Source of the DNA: WHSO01 sp050485485
Lineage (GTDB): Bacteria; Pseudomonadota; Alphaproteobacteria; SMXQ01
Reading direction: 5' to 3'
Length of the DNA stretch: 64,000 nt
Assembly (NCBI GenBank): GCA_050485485.1
Contig: JBJHBM010000008.1
Location: 14,865 to 78,864 of the forward strand
Of this stretch, positions 34,788 through 43,149 are shown piece after piece (position 1 is the first letter of the stretch; the number at the start of each line of letters is the position of its first letter). Below the pieces are notes generated by a model. The model saw only the letters and a program-made list of their open reading frames with translations, had not been told where the DNA came from and searched no databases. Both the position numbers and the translations under genes were made by a program.

Positions 34788-35902
34788 AGGCGAGCGGCGT
34801 CATGGAGCGTCCCGAGGGCGCGCAGCGCGTCCTCGTCACTGGCGCGGCGGGCTACATCGGCTCTGTGCTGACGGCGGAGCTCGCGGCGCGCGGCTACGAG
34901 GTCGTGGGCCTCGACACAGGCTTCTTCGACAATGAAGCCCTGTTCCACGACGGTCAGGATCGGCCGGCCATGCTCGCACGCGACGTGCGCGACCTGCGCG
35001 CCGACGAGCTGCTCGGCTACGACGCCGTCGTGCATCTGGCGGAGATGTCGAACGATCCTCTGTGCGGCTTCAGCAGCATGTCCACCTTCGACATCAACTA
35101 CCGGGGCTCGGCGGCGCTCGCGGCGAAAGCCAAGGTCGCAGGTGTGCGGCGCTTCATCTATGCGTCCTCCTGCAGCGTCTACGGCGCCGCCGGCGGCGGC
35201 GAGGCCGTGGCCGAAACCTCTCCCACCGACCCGCAGACCATCTACGCGCGCTGCAAGGTCATGGTCGAACAGGAGGTTCGCGGCCTCGCCTCCCGCGACT
35301 TCGTGCCGGTGTTCCTGCGCAACGCGACCGCCTACGGCGTGTCCCCCAGCATGCGCTTCGACATCGTCCTCAACAACTTGGCGGGCTTGGCCTGGACCAC
35401 TCGCCGCATCGCCATGACCAGCGACGGTACCCCATGGCGGCCGCTGGTTCACGTCCGCGACATCTGCGCGGCGATCGCTGCCGCCCTGGAAGCGGATGCC
35501 GAGACAGTGTCGGGAGAGGCCTTCAACGTCGGTAGCGACGCGCAGAACTACCAGATTCGCGACATCGCCAATATCGTCGCCGAAGAGTTCCCGGACTGCG
35601 AAGTGACGTTCGGCAGGAACGATGGCGACGGCCGCAGCTACCGTGTCTCGTTCGCGAAGATTCGGGCGCACCTTCCGGGCTTCGAATGCCGCTGGGACGC
35701 GCGCCGCGGCGCACGCGAGCTACGCCAGGTCTTCGAGCGGATCGCCATGGCCGAGACCACCTTCCGGTCCTCCACCTTCACCCGGCTCGCGCGCCTCCGG
35801 GAACTGGCCGATTCGGGGCAGGTCGACGGTAGTCTGCGGTGGCGTTCTCTCACGGGCGTTCCGTCGCGGCACTCCGGCGCGCGCGCCCTGCGCGCCGTCT
35901 GA
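34778..35902 (+). CDS. NAD-dependent epimerase/dehydratase (extended SDR)
   Basis: 374 residues. It has a Rossmann motif VLVTGAAGYIGSVLTAELAARG, the WHLAE-like VVHLAEMSNDPL, catalytic Ser in YASSCSVYG and Tyr-x3-Lys in IYARCKVMVEQ, then HVRDICAAI. It belongs with nucleotide-sugar epimerases or reductases acting on a 4-keto sugar made from CDP-glucose. It is not a convincing CDP-glucose 4,6-dehydratase because the usual dehydratase Asp-Glu pair beside the Ser/Thr is not seen. The start at 34778 follows GGAAGGT; Met at 34802 is an alternative. Confidence 0.85.
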   Translation: MALKASGVMERPEGAQRVLVTGAAGYIGSVLTAELAARGYEVVGLDTGFFDNEALFHDGQDRPAMLARDVRDLRADELLGYDAVVHLAEMSNDPLCGFSSMSTFDINYRGSAALAAKAKVAGVRRFIYASSCSVYGAAGGGEAVAETSPTDPQTIYARCKVMVEQEVRGLASRDFVPVFLRNATAYGVSPSMRFDIVLNNLAGLAWTTRRIAMTSDGTPWRPLVHVRDICAAIAAALEADAETVSGEAFNVGSDAQNYQIRDIANIVAEEFPDCEVTFGRNDGDGRSYRVSFAKIRAHLPGFECRWDARRGARELRQVFERIAMAETTFRSSTFTRLARLRELADSGQVDGSLRWRSLTGVPSRHSGARALRAV

Positions 35903-35911
35903 GGAGCGGCC

Positions 35912-37189
35912 ATGAGTACCGCCGTCGCCGCTCCCCCTGCCCATGCCGCGACGCACGCCATGCCGCCCGCATGCCGCCTGTGCGGAGCGCCTCTCCTGCG
36001 CACCGTCCTCGACCTCGGCGCACAGCCTTCCGCCAACGCCTACCTGAGCGGCGACCGCCTTAGGACGATGGAGCCCACTTGGCCGCTCCATGTCTATGTC
36101 TGCGACGATTGCCATCTGGTCCAGCTCGAGGCCCTGCACGGCACCGAGGAGCTGTTCTCCGACTATGCCTATTTCTCGTCCTACTCCGATGCCTGGCTGC
36201 GCCATGCCGAAAGCTACACCAGGCAGATGATCGGTCGCCTCGGGCGCGAACGGCTCGGGCGCGTGATCGAGGTGGCGAGCAACGACGGTTACCTGTTGCA
36301 GTACTTTGCGCGGGAAGGCATCCAGGTGCTCGGGATCGACCCTGCCGCCAACGTCGCCCGCGTGGCCGAAAGCCGGGGCATACCGACCCTCGTGCGCGCG
36401 TTCGGGCGCGCAACGGCACAAGAGCTGGCCGCGGCCGGGACCCTGGGGGACCTGGTCGTCGCCAACAACGTGCTCGCCCATGTCCCCGACCTCAACGACT
36501 TTGTCGCCGGCCTCTCCGCCGTCGTCCGCGACGAAGGCGTGATCACCTGCGAGTTTCCGCATCTGCTTCGCCTCGTCATGGAAAACCAGTTCGATACCAT
36601 CTACCATGAGCACTTTTCGTATCTGTCGCTCGCGGTCGTAGGCCGACTGTTCGCGGACCATGGGCTGGTCGTCTTCGACGTCGAGGAGTTGCCGACGCAC
36701 GGCGGTTCCCTTCGGGTTTTCGCGGCGCGGCGGTCCGCCGGCCATCGGTCGTCCGAAAGAGTCGCGGAGGTGCTCGCCCGGGAACGCGTGGCGGGCCTCT
36801 GCGGCATCGACGTCTACGGCGCCTTCGCCGGGCGTGTCGCGCGCGTCAAGCGCGAGCTGGTCCGCACGCTCATGGACATCCGCGAAATGGGCCAGACCAT
36901 CGCCGCCTACGGCGCCCCCGCCAAGGGCAACACGCTGCTCAATTATTGCGGCATCGGCACGGATCTCGTGTCGTTCACGGTGGATCGAAGCCCGCACAAG
37001 CAAGGGCACTGGCTGCCGGGGACGCGTATTCCGATCCATCACCCGGACGCCCTGCGCGCCGCCCGTCCCGACTACGTCTTGATCCTGCCGTGGAATCTCA
37101 AGGACGAGATCATCCGCAACTGCGGATTCATCCGCGACTGGGGCGGTAAATTCGTCGTTCCGATCCCTCGGGTTTCGATCGTAGCATGA
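35912..37189 (+). CDS. nucleotide-sugar 3-C-methyltransferase (SAM-dependent)
   Basis: 425 residues. Domain order is that of TylC3/EvaC/TcaB9 enzymes. A zinc-binding head has Cys21, Cys24, Cys64 and Cys67; a SAM-binding domain has VIEVASNDGYLLQYF near 117; and a C-terminal Methyltransf_14 domain follows. The motif IYHEHFSYLS holds the Tyr, Glu and His implicated in deprotonating C3 of a 4-keto sugar in this family. It would place a methyl branch on the CDP-sugar. It shares ATGA with the next gene. Confidence 0.93.
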   Translation: MSTAVAAPPAHAATHAMPPACRLCGAPLLRTVLDLGAQPSANAYLSGDRLRTMEPTWPLHVYVCDDCHLVQLEALHGTEELFSDYAYFSSYSDAWLRHAESYTRQMIGRLGRERLGRVIEVASNDGYLLQYFAREGIQVLGIDPAANVARVAESRGIPTLVRAFGRATAQELAAAGTLGDLVVANNVLAHVPDLNDFVAGLSAVVRDEGVITCEFPHLLRLVMENQFDTIYHEHFSYLSLAVVGRLFADHGLVVFDVEELPTHGGSLRVFAARRSAGHRSSERVAEVLARERVAGLCGIDVYGAFAGRVARVKRELVRTLMDIREMGQTIAAYGAPAKGNTLLNYCGIGTDLVSFTVDRSPHKQGHWLPGTRIPIHHPDALRAARPDYVLILPWNLKDEIIRNCGFIRDWGGKFVVPIPRVSIVA

Positions 37190-37728
37190 TCTTCCATCGT
37201 CTCGACATCGCTGGGCTTTTCATGGTCGAGCTGGAGCCGCACTTGGACGAGCGCGGCTTCTTCGCTCGGACCTTCTGCGACGAGGAGTTCGGCGCTCGGG
37301 ACCTCGTCACGCACTGGCCGCAGTGCAACCTGTCCCATTCCAAGCGGCGCGGCACGCTGCGGGGCCTGCATTTTCAGCTTCCGCCGGAACCCGACACGCG
37401 CCTCGTCAGGGTCGCGCGCGGCGCGATCTTCGCCGCCGTGGCGGACCTGCGCGCCGACGGATTCGGCCGCGCACTCTGCTGCACCCTGTCGGCCGCCGAC
37501 GGCTCCATGCTCTACATTCCGGGCGGCTGCGCCTTCGGATTCCAGACGCTGCGGGACGGCACCGAGGTCGCCTACCAGATGTCGGCCTCCTACCGTCCCG
37601 CGCTCGCGGCCGGCGTACGGTGGGACGATCCCGATCTCGGCATCTCCTGGCCGCTCGCCGTGACCCGCCTGTCGGAACGGGATTGCAATCTTCCGCTGCT
37701 GCGCGAGCTGGAGCCGCTCGCGGCTTAG
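37186..37728 (+). CDS. RmlC-like sugar 3,5-epimerase (cupin)
   Basis: 180 residues, standard length. It has DERGFFARTF, the catalytic histidine in LRGLHFQ (His62), Tyr136 in the SASYRP segment and RWDDPDLGISWP. It would epimerise C3 and/or C5 of a 4-keto-6-deoxy sugar. Where most family members have a second conserved histidine in FAHGF, this one has Phe117 (GCAFGF). It may thus act at one carbon only, as in some 3- or 5-monoepimerases. Last gene of the CDP-sugar operon; its stop overlaps that of the convergent glgB by four bases. Confidence 0.9.
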   Translation: MIFHRLDIAGLFMVELEPHLDERGFFARTFCDEEFGARDLVTHWPQCNLSHSKRRGTLRGLHFQLPPEPDTRLVRVARGAIFAAVADLRADGFGRALCCTLSAADGSMLYIPGGCAFGFQTLRDGTEVAYQMSASYRPALAAGVRWDDPDLGISWPLAVTRLSERDCNLPLLRELEPLAA

Positions 37729-39941
37729 CGCGCCGGAGCGAGCACGACAGCGGCGAGCGGCGGCAGCGTGAGCGAAAGCGAACAGGGGCGACCGTGGCTC
37801 GGCACCGCTTCCGCCGTCACGCGCCCGAGATTGCCGAGGCCGCCGCCGCCATAGGCTTCCGCATCGGTGTTGAGAAGCTCCACGTAGTCGCCGCCCGCGG
37901 GCACGCCGACGCGGTAGGCCCGCCGGACGACCGGCGTAAAGTTGCAGACCACCACCGCATGGTCGTCCGGCCCGCCGCCGCGTCGCAGGTAGGCAAAGAC
38001 GCTTGCGTCGGCGTCGTAGGCCGCGATCCATTCGAACCCGTCCGGCGAGCAGTCCTTCCGATGCAGCGCCGGGACCGAGCGGTAGAGCCGGTTGAGGTCG
38101 CGCACCAGCGCCTGCACCCCCCGGTGGAACGGATCTTCGAGCAAGTGCCAGTCGAGGCTGGCGTCGTGGTTCCACTCGTTCGCCTGCGCGAACTCACCGC
38201 CCATGAATAGGAGCTTCTTGCCCGGCTGCGTGTACATGAAAGCGAAATAGGCCCGCAGGTTGGCGAACTTCTGCCAGCGGTCCCCCGGCATCCGCCCGAG
38301 CAGCGAGCCCTTGCCGTGCACCACCTCGTCGTGGGACAGCGGCAGGATGAAGTTCTCGCTGAAGGCATAGAGCAGTCCGAAGGTCATGTCGTTGTGGTGG
38401 AAGCGCCGATGTACCGGCTCGCGCGACATGTAGCGGAGCGTGTCGTTCATCCAGCCCATGTTCCACTTGTAACCGAAGCCGAGCCCGCCCGCGTAGGTCG
38501 GGTGCGACACCCCGGGCCAGGCGGTGGATTCTTCGGCGGCCGTCATGATTCCCGGACAACGGCCGTAGAGCTGCTCGTTGACCGATTTCAGAAAGCCGAC
38601 CGCCTCGAGATTCTCGTTGCCGCCGTACTCGTTCGGAATCCATTCGCCCGGGAGACGGCTGTAATCGAGGTAGAGCATCGAGGCGACGCCGTCCACGCGC
38701 AGCCCGTCGGCATGATAGCGCTCCGCCCAGTAGAGCGCGTTGGCGGTGAGGAAATTGGCGACCTCGCGCCGGCCGTAGTTGTAGATCAGCGTGTCCCAGT
38801 CCATGTGGCGGCCCTGGCGCGGGTCCGCATGCTCGTAGAGATGGGTGCCGTCGAAGGCGCCGAGGCCGTGGGTATCGGTCGGAAAATGACCCGGCACCCA
38901 ATCGAGGATCACGCCGATCCCGGTACCGTGGCAACGGTCCACGAAAGCCCGGAACTCGGCGGGCGTCCCGTAGCGCGCGGTCGGGGCGAACAGGCCGATC
39001 GGCTGATATCCCCAGGAGCCGTCGAACGGATATTCGGAAACCGGCATCAGCTCGACGTGGGTGAAGCCCATGTCACGGACATAGGGCACGAGCTGATCCG
39101 CGAGCTCGGCATAGGTCAGGTAGCGGTTGCCCTCCGCGCGCCGCCACGAGCCGAGATGCACCTCGTAGATCGCGATCGGCGCGTCGCGTCCCTGGTGCCT
39201 GCCACGCGTCGACATCCAGGCCTCGTCGCGCCACGGTGCCGGATCGGGCGCGGCGACCACGCAGGCGCTGCGCGGCGGCGGCTCGCAGGAGAAGGCGAAG
39301 GGATCGGACTTGAGCGGCAGCAGGCGCCCATCGGGCGCCACCACCTCGTACTTGTAGAACGCCCCCGGACCGATGCCGGGAAGGAACATCTCCCAGATGC
39401 CGCTCTCCGGCCGGCGGCGCAGGACGTGGACGCGCCCGTCCCACCCGTTGAAATCGCCGACGACGCTGACGCGCCGCGCATTGGGCGCCCAGACGGCGAA
39501 CCGTACGCCGGCGATGCCGTCTAGGGTCGCGGGATGCGCGCCGAACACGTCGTAGAGCCGGAAGTGCCGTCCCTCGGCAAACAGCCACTGGTCGTGGTCG
39601 GAAACCGTCGTGCCGAAACGATAGGGGTCCTCTATCTCCGCCGTCGAGCCGTCGCGCGTCACCCTCAGGCGATAGCGAAAGGTTTCCGCCCGGTCCGGCA
39701 ACCGGCCCGCGAACAGGCCTGCCTCGTGGACACGCGCTAGCGTCCCCGCATCCGCTCCCTGCGCGGCATCCATCACGGCAACCGCCTCGGCCCCGGGCAG
39801 GAACGCCCGCACCGTCAGCACGCCGTCCGTCCCCCGGTGCATCCCGAGCACGGCGAACGGATCGCCATGCTCGCCGCGCGCAATGGCGGCGGCGGTCGCC
39901 GGGTCTATTGTCGGAAACGATCGAGCAGGCGGAACGGTCAT
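37725..39941 (-). CDS. glgB: 1,4-alpha-glucan (glycogen) branching enzyme
   Basis: 738 residues, normal length for the long form with two N-terminal carbohydrate-binding modules. The GH13 barrel has its four regions: ILDWVPGHFPTD, GLRVDGVASMLY with the nucleophile Asp, AEEST with the acid/base Glu, and LSHDEVVHGKGS. It creates alpha-1,6 branches in glycogen. The rest of the glycogen operon is absent from the window, which is unusual because glgB normally sits with glgC, glgA or glgP. GGGGAG precedes the ATG. Confidence 0.97.
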   Translation of the reverse strand: MTVPPARSFPTIDPATAAAIARGEHGDPFAVLGMHRGTDGVLTVRAFLPGAEAVAVMDAAQGADAGTLARVHEAGLFAGRLPDRAETFRYRLRVTRDGSTAEIEDPYRFGTTVSDHDQWLFAEGRHFRLYDVFGAHPATLDGIAGVRFAVWAPNARRVSVVGDFNGWDGRVHVLRRRPESGIWEMFLPGIGPGAFYKYEVVAPDGRLLPLKSDPFAFSCEPPPRSACVVAAPDPAPWRDEAWMSTRGRHQGRDAPIAIYEVHLGSWRRAEGNRYLTYAELADQLVPYVRDMGFTHVELMPVSEYPFDGSWGYQPIGLFAPTARYGTPAEFRAFVDRCHGTGIGVILDWVPGHFPTDTHGLGAFDGTHLYEHADPRQGRHMDWDTLIYNYGRREVANFLTANALYWAERYHADGLRVDGVASMLYLDYSRLPGEWIPNEYGGNENLEAVGFLKSVNEQLYGRCPGIMTAAEESTAWPGVSHPTYAGGLGFGYKWNMGWMNDTLRYMSREPVHRRFHHNDMTFGLLYAFSENFILPLSHDEVVHGKGSLLGRMPGDRWQKFANLRAYFAFMYTQPGKKLLFMGGEFAQANEWNHDASLDWHLLEDPFHRGVQALVRDLNRLYRSVPALHRKDCSPDGFEWIAAYDADASVFAYLRRGGGPDDHAVVVCNFTPVVRRAYRVGVPAGGDYVELLNTDAEAYGGGGLGNLGRVTAEAVPSHGRPCSLSLTLPPLAAVVLAPAR

Positions 39942-39978
39942 CGCTCCCCGAGGACTCCCCTGGCAACCCTGCGCGGCC

Positions 39979-41124
39979 TCAACCCCACACCGCTTCGGCC
40001 GTGCGCCCGATCACCTCGAGCTTGCGCTTCTGGTCGTCCTCGGAGATCAGGTTGCCGACCACGTCCGACGAAAAGCCGCATTGCGGGCTGATCGCCAGCT
40101 GGTCGAGCGGCAGATAGCGGGTCGCTTCGTCGATGCGCCGCCGCAGGCCGTCCACCGTCTCCAGCTCCGGCACCTTGGTGCTGACGAGGCCGAGCACCAC
40201 CACCTTGCCCTTGGGCACGAAGCGGAGCGGGTCGAATGTACCGGCGCGCGGGCTGTCGTACTCCAGCATGAAGCGCTGGTGCGGCAGCTCGTTGAAGAGG
40301 CGCTCGGCGATGGCATCGTAGGCGCCTTCGCGGTGCCACATGCTGCGCTGGTTCCCGCGACAGAGATGGATGCCGAAGGTGGCGTCCGGGAAGCCTTCCG
40401 CGAGGCGCGATTCCGCTCTCAGGGAACGGGCAAAATTTTCCATCGGGTCCTCGCCGCGCGCGCGCATCTCTTCGAGCGACGGCTGGTCGACGTAAGCCGT
40501 GAACCCGGGCGCGTCGATATGGATATAGCGGCATCCCGCGTTCACGAGGCTTCCGATGATCTCGCGCTCGATCGCGACCACGTCATCCAAGAAATCATCC
40601 ATGCCGTCGTACACGTCGCGCGAATTGGCGTAGTCGAAGCGTTGCGAGATGCGATCCGGTCCGATCAGGCTGACCTTGGCGGGGTGCTTCGCGACATCGC
40701 TCACGAAGCGGTATTCGTCAAGTGGAATGTTGTGGGCGAGCCTGAGGCGCGACACCGTGGGACGACGGTGCGATACCGCCGTGCCGGCTTCGTTGAGATC
40801 GGGAATCTTCCAGCGCTGGAGCGGCTTGCCCCCTTCGACACGGGTCTCGTAGAGGGCGAGCCGGGGGCCGCTGGTGTCGAAGCCCTCGACCGCCGCGCCG
40901 AAACTGTCCTGGAAGTTGAGGCGGCGCATCTCGCCGTCGGTAACGACGGCGATGCCCGCCGCTTCCTGCAGCGCCACCGCCTCGCGCACCGCGCGGTCCT
41001 CGAGCTCGCGCAGCGCTTCCGCCGCGAGCGCGCCGTCGTCGAACTTGCGCCGCGCTTCCTTGAGGTAGGCGGGGCGCAGCATGCTGCCGATGACGTCAGT
41101 GCGAATCGTATCGAGCCTGTCCAT
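39979..41124 (-). CDS. MetE C-terminal-domain-like methyltransferase (cobalamin-independent methionine synthase II family)
   Basis: 381 residues, matching the catalytic half of MetE only. The zinc ligands can be seen as His and Cys in GIHLCRGN, Glu in FMLEYD and Cys in ISPQCGFSS. Stand-alone proteins of this kind are annotated as methionine synthase II-like but many act in catabolic settings with unknown methyl donors. Its neighbours are GlgB on one side and a catabolic island on the other. Taking methyl groups from a methoxylated substrate is only a speculation. AAGGAGG precedes the ATG at 41124. Confidence 0.85.
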   Translation of the reverse strand: MDRLDTIRTDVIGSMLRPAYLKEARRKFDDGALAAEALRELEDRAVREAVALQEAAGIAVVTDGEMRRLNFQDSFGAAVEGFDTSGPRLALYETRVEGGKPLQRWKIPDLNEAGTAVSHRRPTVSRLRLAHNIPLDEYRFVSDVAKHPAKVSLIGPDRISQRFDYANSRDVYDGMDDFLDDVVAIEREIIGSLVNAGCRYIHIDAPGFTAYVDQPSLEEMRARGEDPMENFARSLRAESRLAEGFPDATFGIHLCRGNQRSMWHREGAYDAIAERLFNELPHQRFMLEYDSPRAGTFDPLRFVPKGKVVVLGLVSTKVPELETVDGLRRRIDEATRYLPLDQLAISPQCGFSSDVVGNLISEDDQKRKLEVIGRTAEAVWG

Positions 41125-41237
41125 GTATCGCGGCCTCCTTCCCCATGAGCCTGAGCGGGTGCGGATGCTTCCGTCATATCCCAGCCGCAGCGTCGTGACC
41201 ACCAGCCTTTTCCGGCCCCACCGGCTTTCCGCGGGCC

Positions 41238-41263
41238 GGAACTTTCGCGCGTCGCCGGGAGTT
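41238..41263 (+). promoter_or_regulatory. candidate ECF-type promoter before a small membrane peptide
   Basis: GGAAC (41238-41242), a 17-base spacer and AGTT (41260-41263), about 45 bases before the start of the 24-codon gene. It matches the EcfG pattern except for one base. Confidence 0.4.
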
Positions 41264-41307
41264 AGTGGAGGAATGCCGACGCATGACCCAACCCGAGGAA
41301 GTCCGTA

Positions 41308-41382
41308 ATGCCCTACCTGATTCTGTGGCTGCTCGGCGTACCGCTGTCCGTCATCATCATCCTGCTGCTCATTTTCGGCTAG
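41308..41382 (+). CDS. 24-residue single-pass membrane peptide
   Basis: The frame ATG to TAG encodes 24 residues, beginning MPYLILWLLG and ending in a run of Ile and Leu before Phe-Gly. Almost the whole peptide is one transmembrane helix with no charged side chain. GAGGAA sits 8 bases before the ATG, and a GGAAC-type promoter lies at the right distance, so transcription and translation signals both support a gene. Similar tiny stress-induced membrane peptides are known in proteobacteria. Function is unknown. It ends 19 bases before a convergent gene. Confidence 0.6.
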   Translation: MPYLILWLLGVPLSVIIILLLIFG

Positions 41383-41401
41383 TTCGCGGCCCGCGTTGGG
41401 C

Positions 41402-43132
41402 CTAACGCGTGGCGAGGCCGTCGCGGACGCGCGCGCCGTAGTCGCGCTCCACCGCCTCGGGCGTGACGTAGCCGCGATCGAGGTCGCGCTGGATCAGCGC
41501 GAGCGGACGTTCGCCGGGCGGCCCGTAGCCGCCCCCTCCGCCGGTCTCCAGCACCACGCGATCCCCCGGACGCAGCGGGTAGCCCTTGGCCTTGCACATG
41601 GATTCCGCGGCACCGTCGGAACGGATCACGGTGACCATGCCGGGAAGCGCCGCCTTGCCGCCCATGGCGCCCCAGGGCGGGCACCTGGTGCGATCGAGGT
41701 TGGTCTGCAGGAAGCACGGCGCCGTCACGGTGTAGCGCTTGCGGAAGCCGAGCCCGCCCCGGAACCTGCCGGCGCCGGCCGAATCGGGCCTGAGGCTCAG
41801 TTCGTCGATGCGGATCGGCAGCAGGCTTTCCTGAAGCTCCATCGGGATCAGGCGCGTGTCGCCGTGGGCCATGGTGCGGAACGGCCCCGCCCCGTCGCCC
41901 CAAGCGGAGGCGCCCCAGCCGCCGTGGCCGCTGTCGTGGCCGTTGAAGGCCCTCCCGTCCGCCCATCGGCCGTAGATGCGGAACCCCGAATGGGTAGCGA
42001 AATGCCCGCCGGTGGCGAGCTCCGGCACGGCCTGGCCCAACGCGCTGATGATGGCGTCGATCACGGTCGGCAACGGCATGGGGTAGTTCGCCATCGGCGC
42101 GGTGGGATGGGCGCTCAGGATCTTGCCCTCGGGCAGCACCACCGCGAGCGGACGGAACACGCCTTCGTTGGCAGGCTCGCGCGGAGCAATCAGGTACTTG
42201 AAGGCGACCCGCGCCGCCGTCACGCCGCCGCCGAAGTAGCCCGAGTTCACGGGACCGGGCGCCTGGTCCGCGATGCCGGTGAAATCCACCGTCAGCGCGT
42301 CGCCCGCGACCGTCACGGAGATGGCGATGGGGAGCGGGTCATCGCCCATGCCGTCGTTGTCGAGGAAAGTCTCGACCCGGTAGGTGCCGTCCGGAATCTC
42401 GCGGATGCGCGCGCGCGAGGCGGCTTCGCCCTGATCGAGGATCGCGGCGAGCGCCGCGAAGAACGTGGGAAGGCCGTACTTCTCGGCCAAGGCCCTCGTC
42501 ATGTCGCGGCCGAGCAGGCAGCCCGCGAGCTGGGCCGAGATGTCGCCCATCAGGTCCACCGGCAGGCGCGTGTTGTTCTCGATGATGCGGTAGATTTCCT
42601 CGATCGGCTCGCCCTTCGACCACATCTTGATCGAGCGGAGCTGCAGCCCTTCCTCGAAGATGTCCCTGGTGCCCACCATCTGGCCGCCGATGTCCACCCA
42701 GTGAACGTTGAGCGCGAAGAATCCGATCAGCACCCCCTTGCCGGGCCCCGCGAAGATCGGCGTGTACATGACGGTGTTGTTGAGGTGCTGGCCCTGGACG
42801 GCCGGATGATTGCACGCGACCACGTCGCCCTCGAACAGGCGGTCGCGCCCGTAGATCGCAAGGCCGTCGCGCACGGCGGCGCCGACCGCGTCGGCCGCGA
42901 AGGGCGGCATGCCGCCGGTGGACTGCGCCACCAGCTGCCCGTCCACGTTGACGAGGCCGACCGCGAAGTCCTTGTACTCGTAGACGTAGGGGCTGAAGGC
43001 GGTGCGCGTGATGTTGGCGTCGATCTGGTCCGTGATCGAGATGATGCCGTGCCGGATCACCTCCAGCGTGATCGGATCGAGCGGTGTGCTCGTGCCTTTG
43101 CGCGTTACCGTCTCGCGGGCATCGTCCGCCAT
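41402..43132 (-). CDS. hydantoinase B / N-methylhydantoinase beta-like protein
   Basis: 576 residues, the length of HyuB subunits. It starts DPITLEVIRHGIISITDQIDANITRTAFSPYVYEYKDFAVGL and continues with HLNNTVMYTPIF, then PGPVNSGYFGGG and a C-terminal GGGGGYGPPGERP, all standard for the family. Members act with an ATP-using HyuA subunit as hydantoinases, oxoprolinases or acetone/acetophenone carboxylases. No hyuA is present, so its reaction here is unknown. It is the last gene of the RidA-RraA operon; GGAGG precedes the ATG. Confidence 0.88.
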   Translation of the reverse strand: MADDARETVTRKGTSTPLDPITLEVIRHGIISITDQIDANITRTAFSPYVYEYKDFAVGLVNVDGQLVAQSTGGMPPFAADAVGAAVRDGLAIYGRDRLFEGDVVACNHPAVQGQHLNNTVMYTPIFAGPGKGVLIGFFALNVHWVDIGGQMVGTRDIFEEGLQLRSIKMWSKGEPIEEIYRIIENNTRLPVDLMGDISAQLAGCLLGRDMTRALAEKYGLPTFFAALAAILDQGEAASRARIREIPDGTYRVETFLDNDGMGDDPLPIAISVTVAGDALTVDFTGIADQAPGPVNSGYFGGGVTAARVAFKYLIAPREPANEGVFRPLAVVLPEGKILSAHPTAPMANYPMPLPTVIDAIISALGQAVPELATGGHFATHSGFRIYGRWADGRAFNGHDSGHGGWGASAWGDGAGPFRTMAHGDTRLIPMELQESLLPIRIDELSLRPDSAGAGRFRGGLGFRKRYTVTAPCFLQTNLDRTRCPPWGAMGGKAALPGMVTVIRSDGAAESMCKAKGYPLRPGDRVVLETGGGGGYGPPGERPLALIQRDLDRGYVTPEAVERDYGARVRDGLATR

Positions 43133-43149
43133 CGTCGGCCTCCGTCCAG

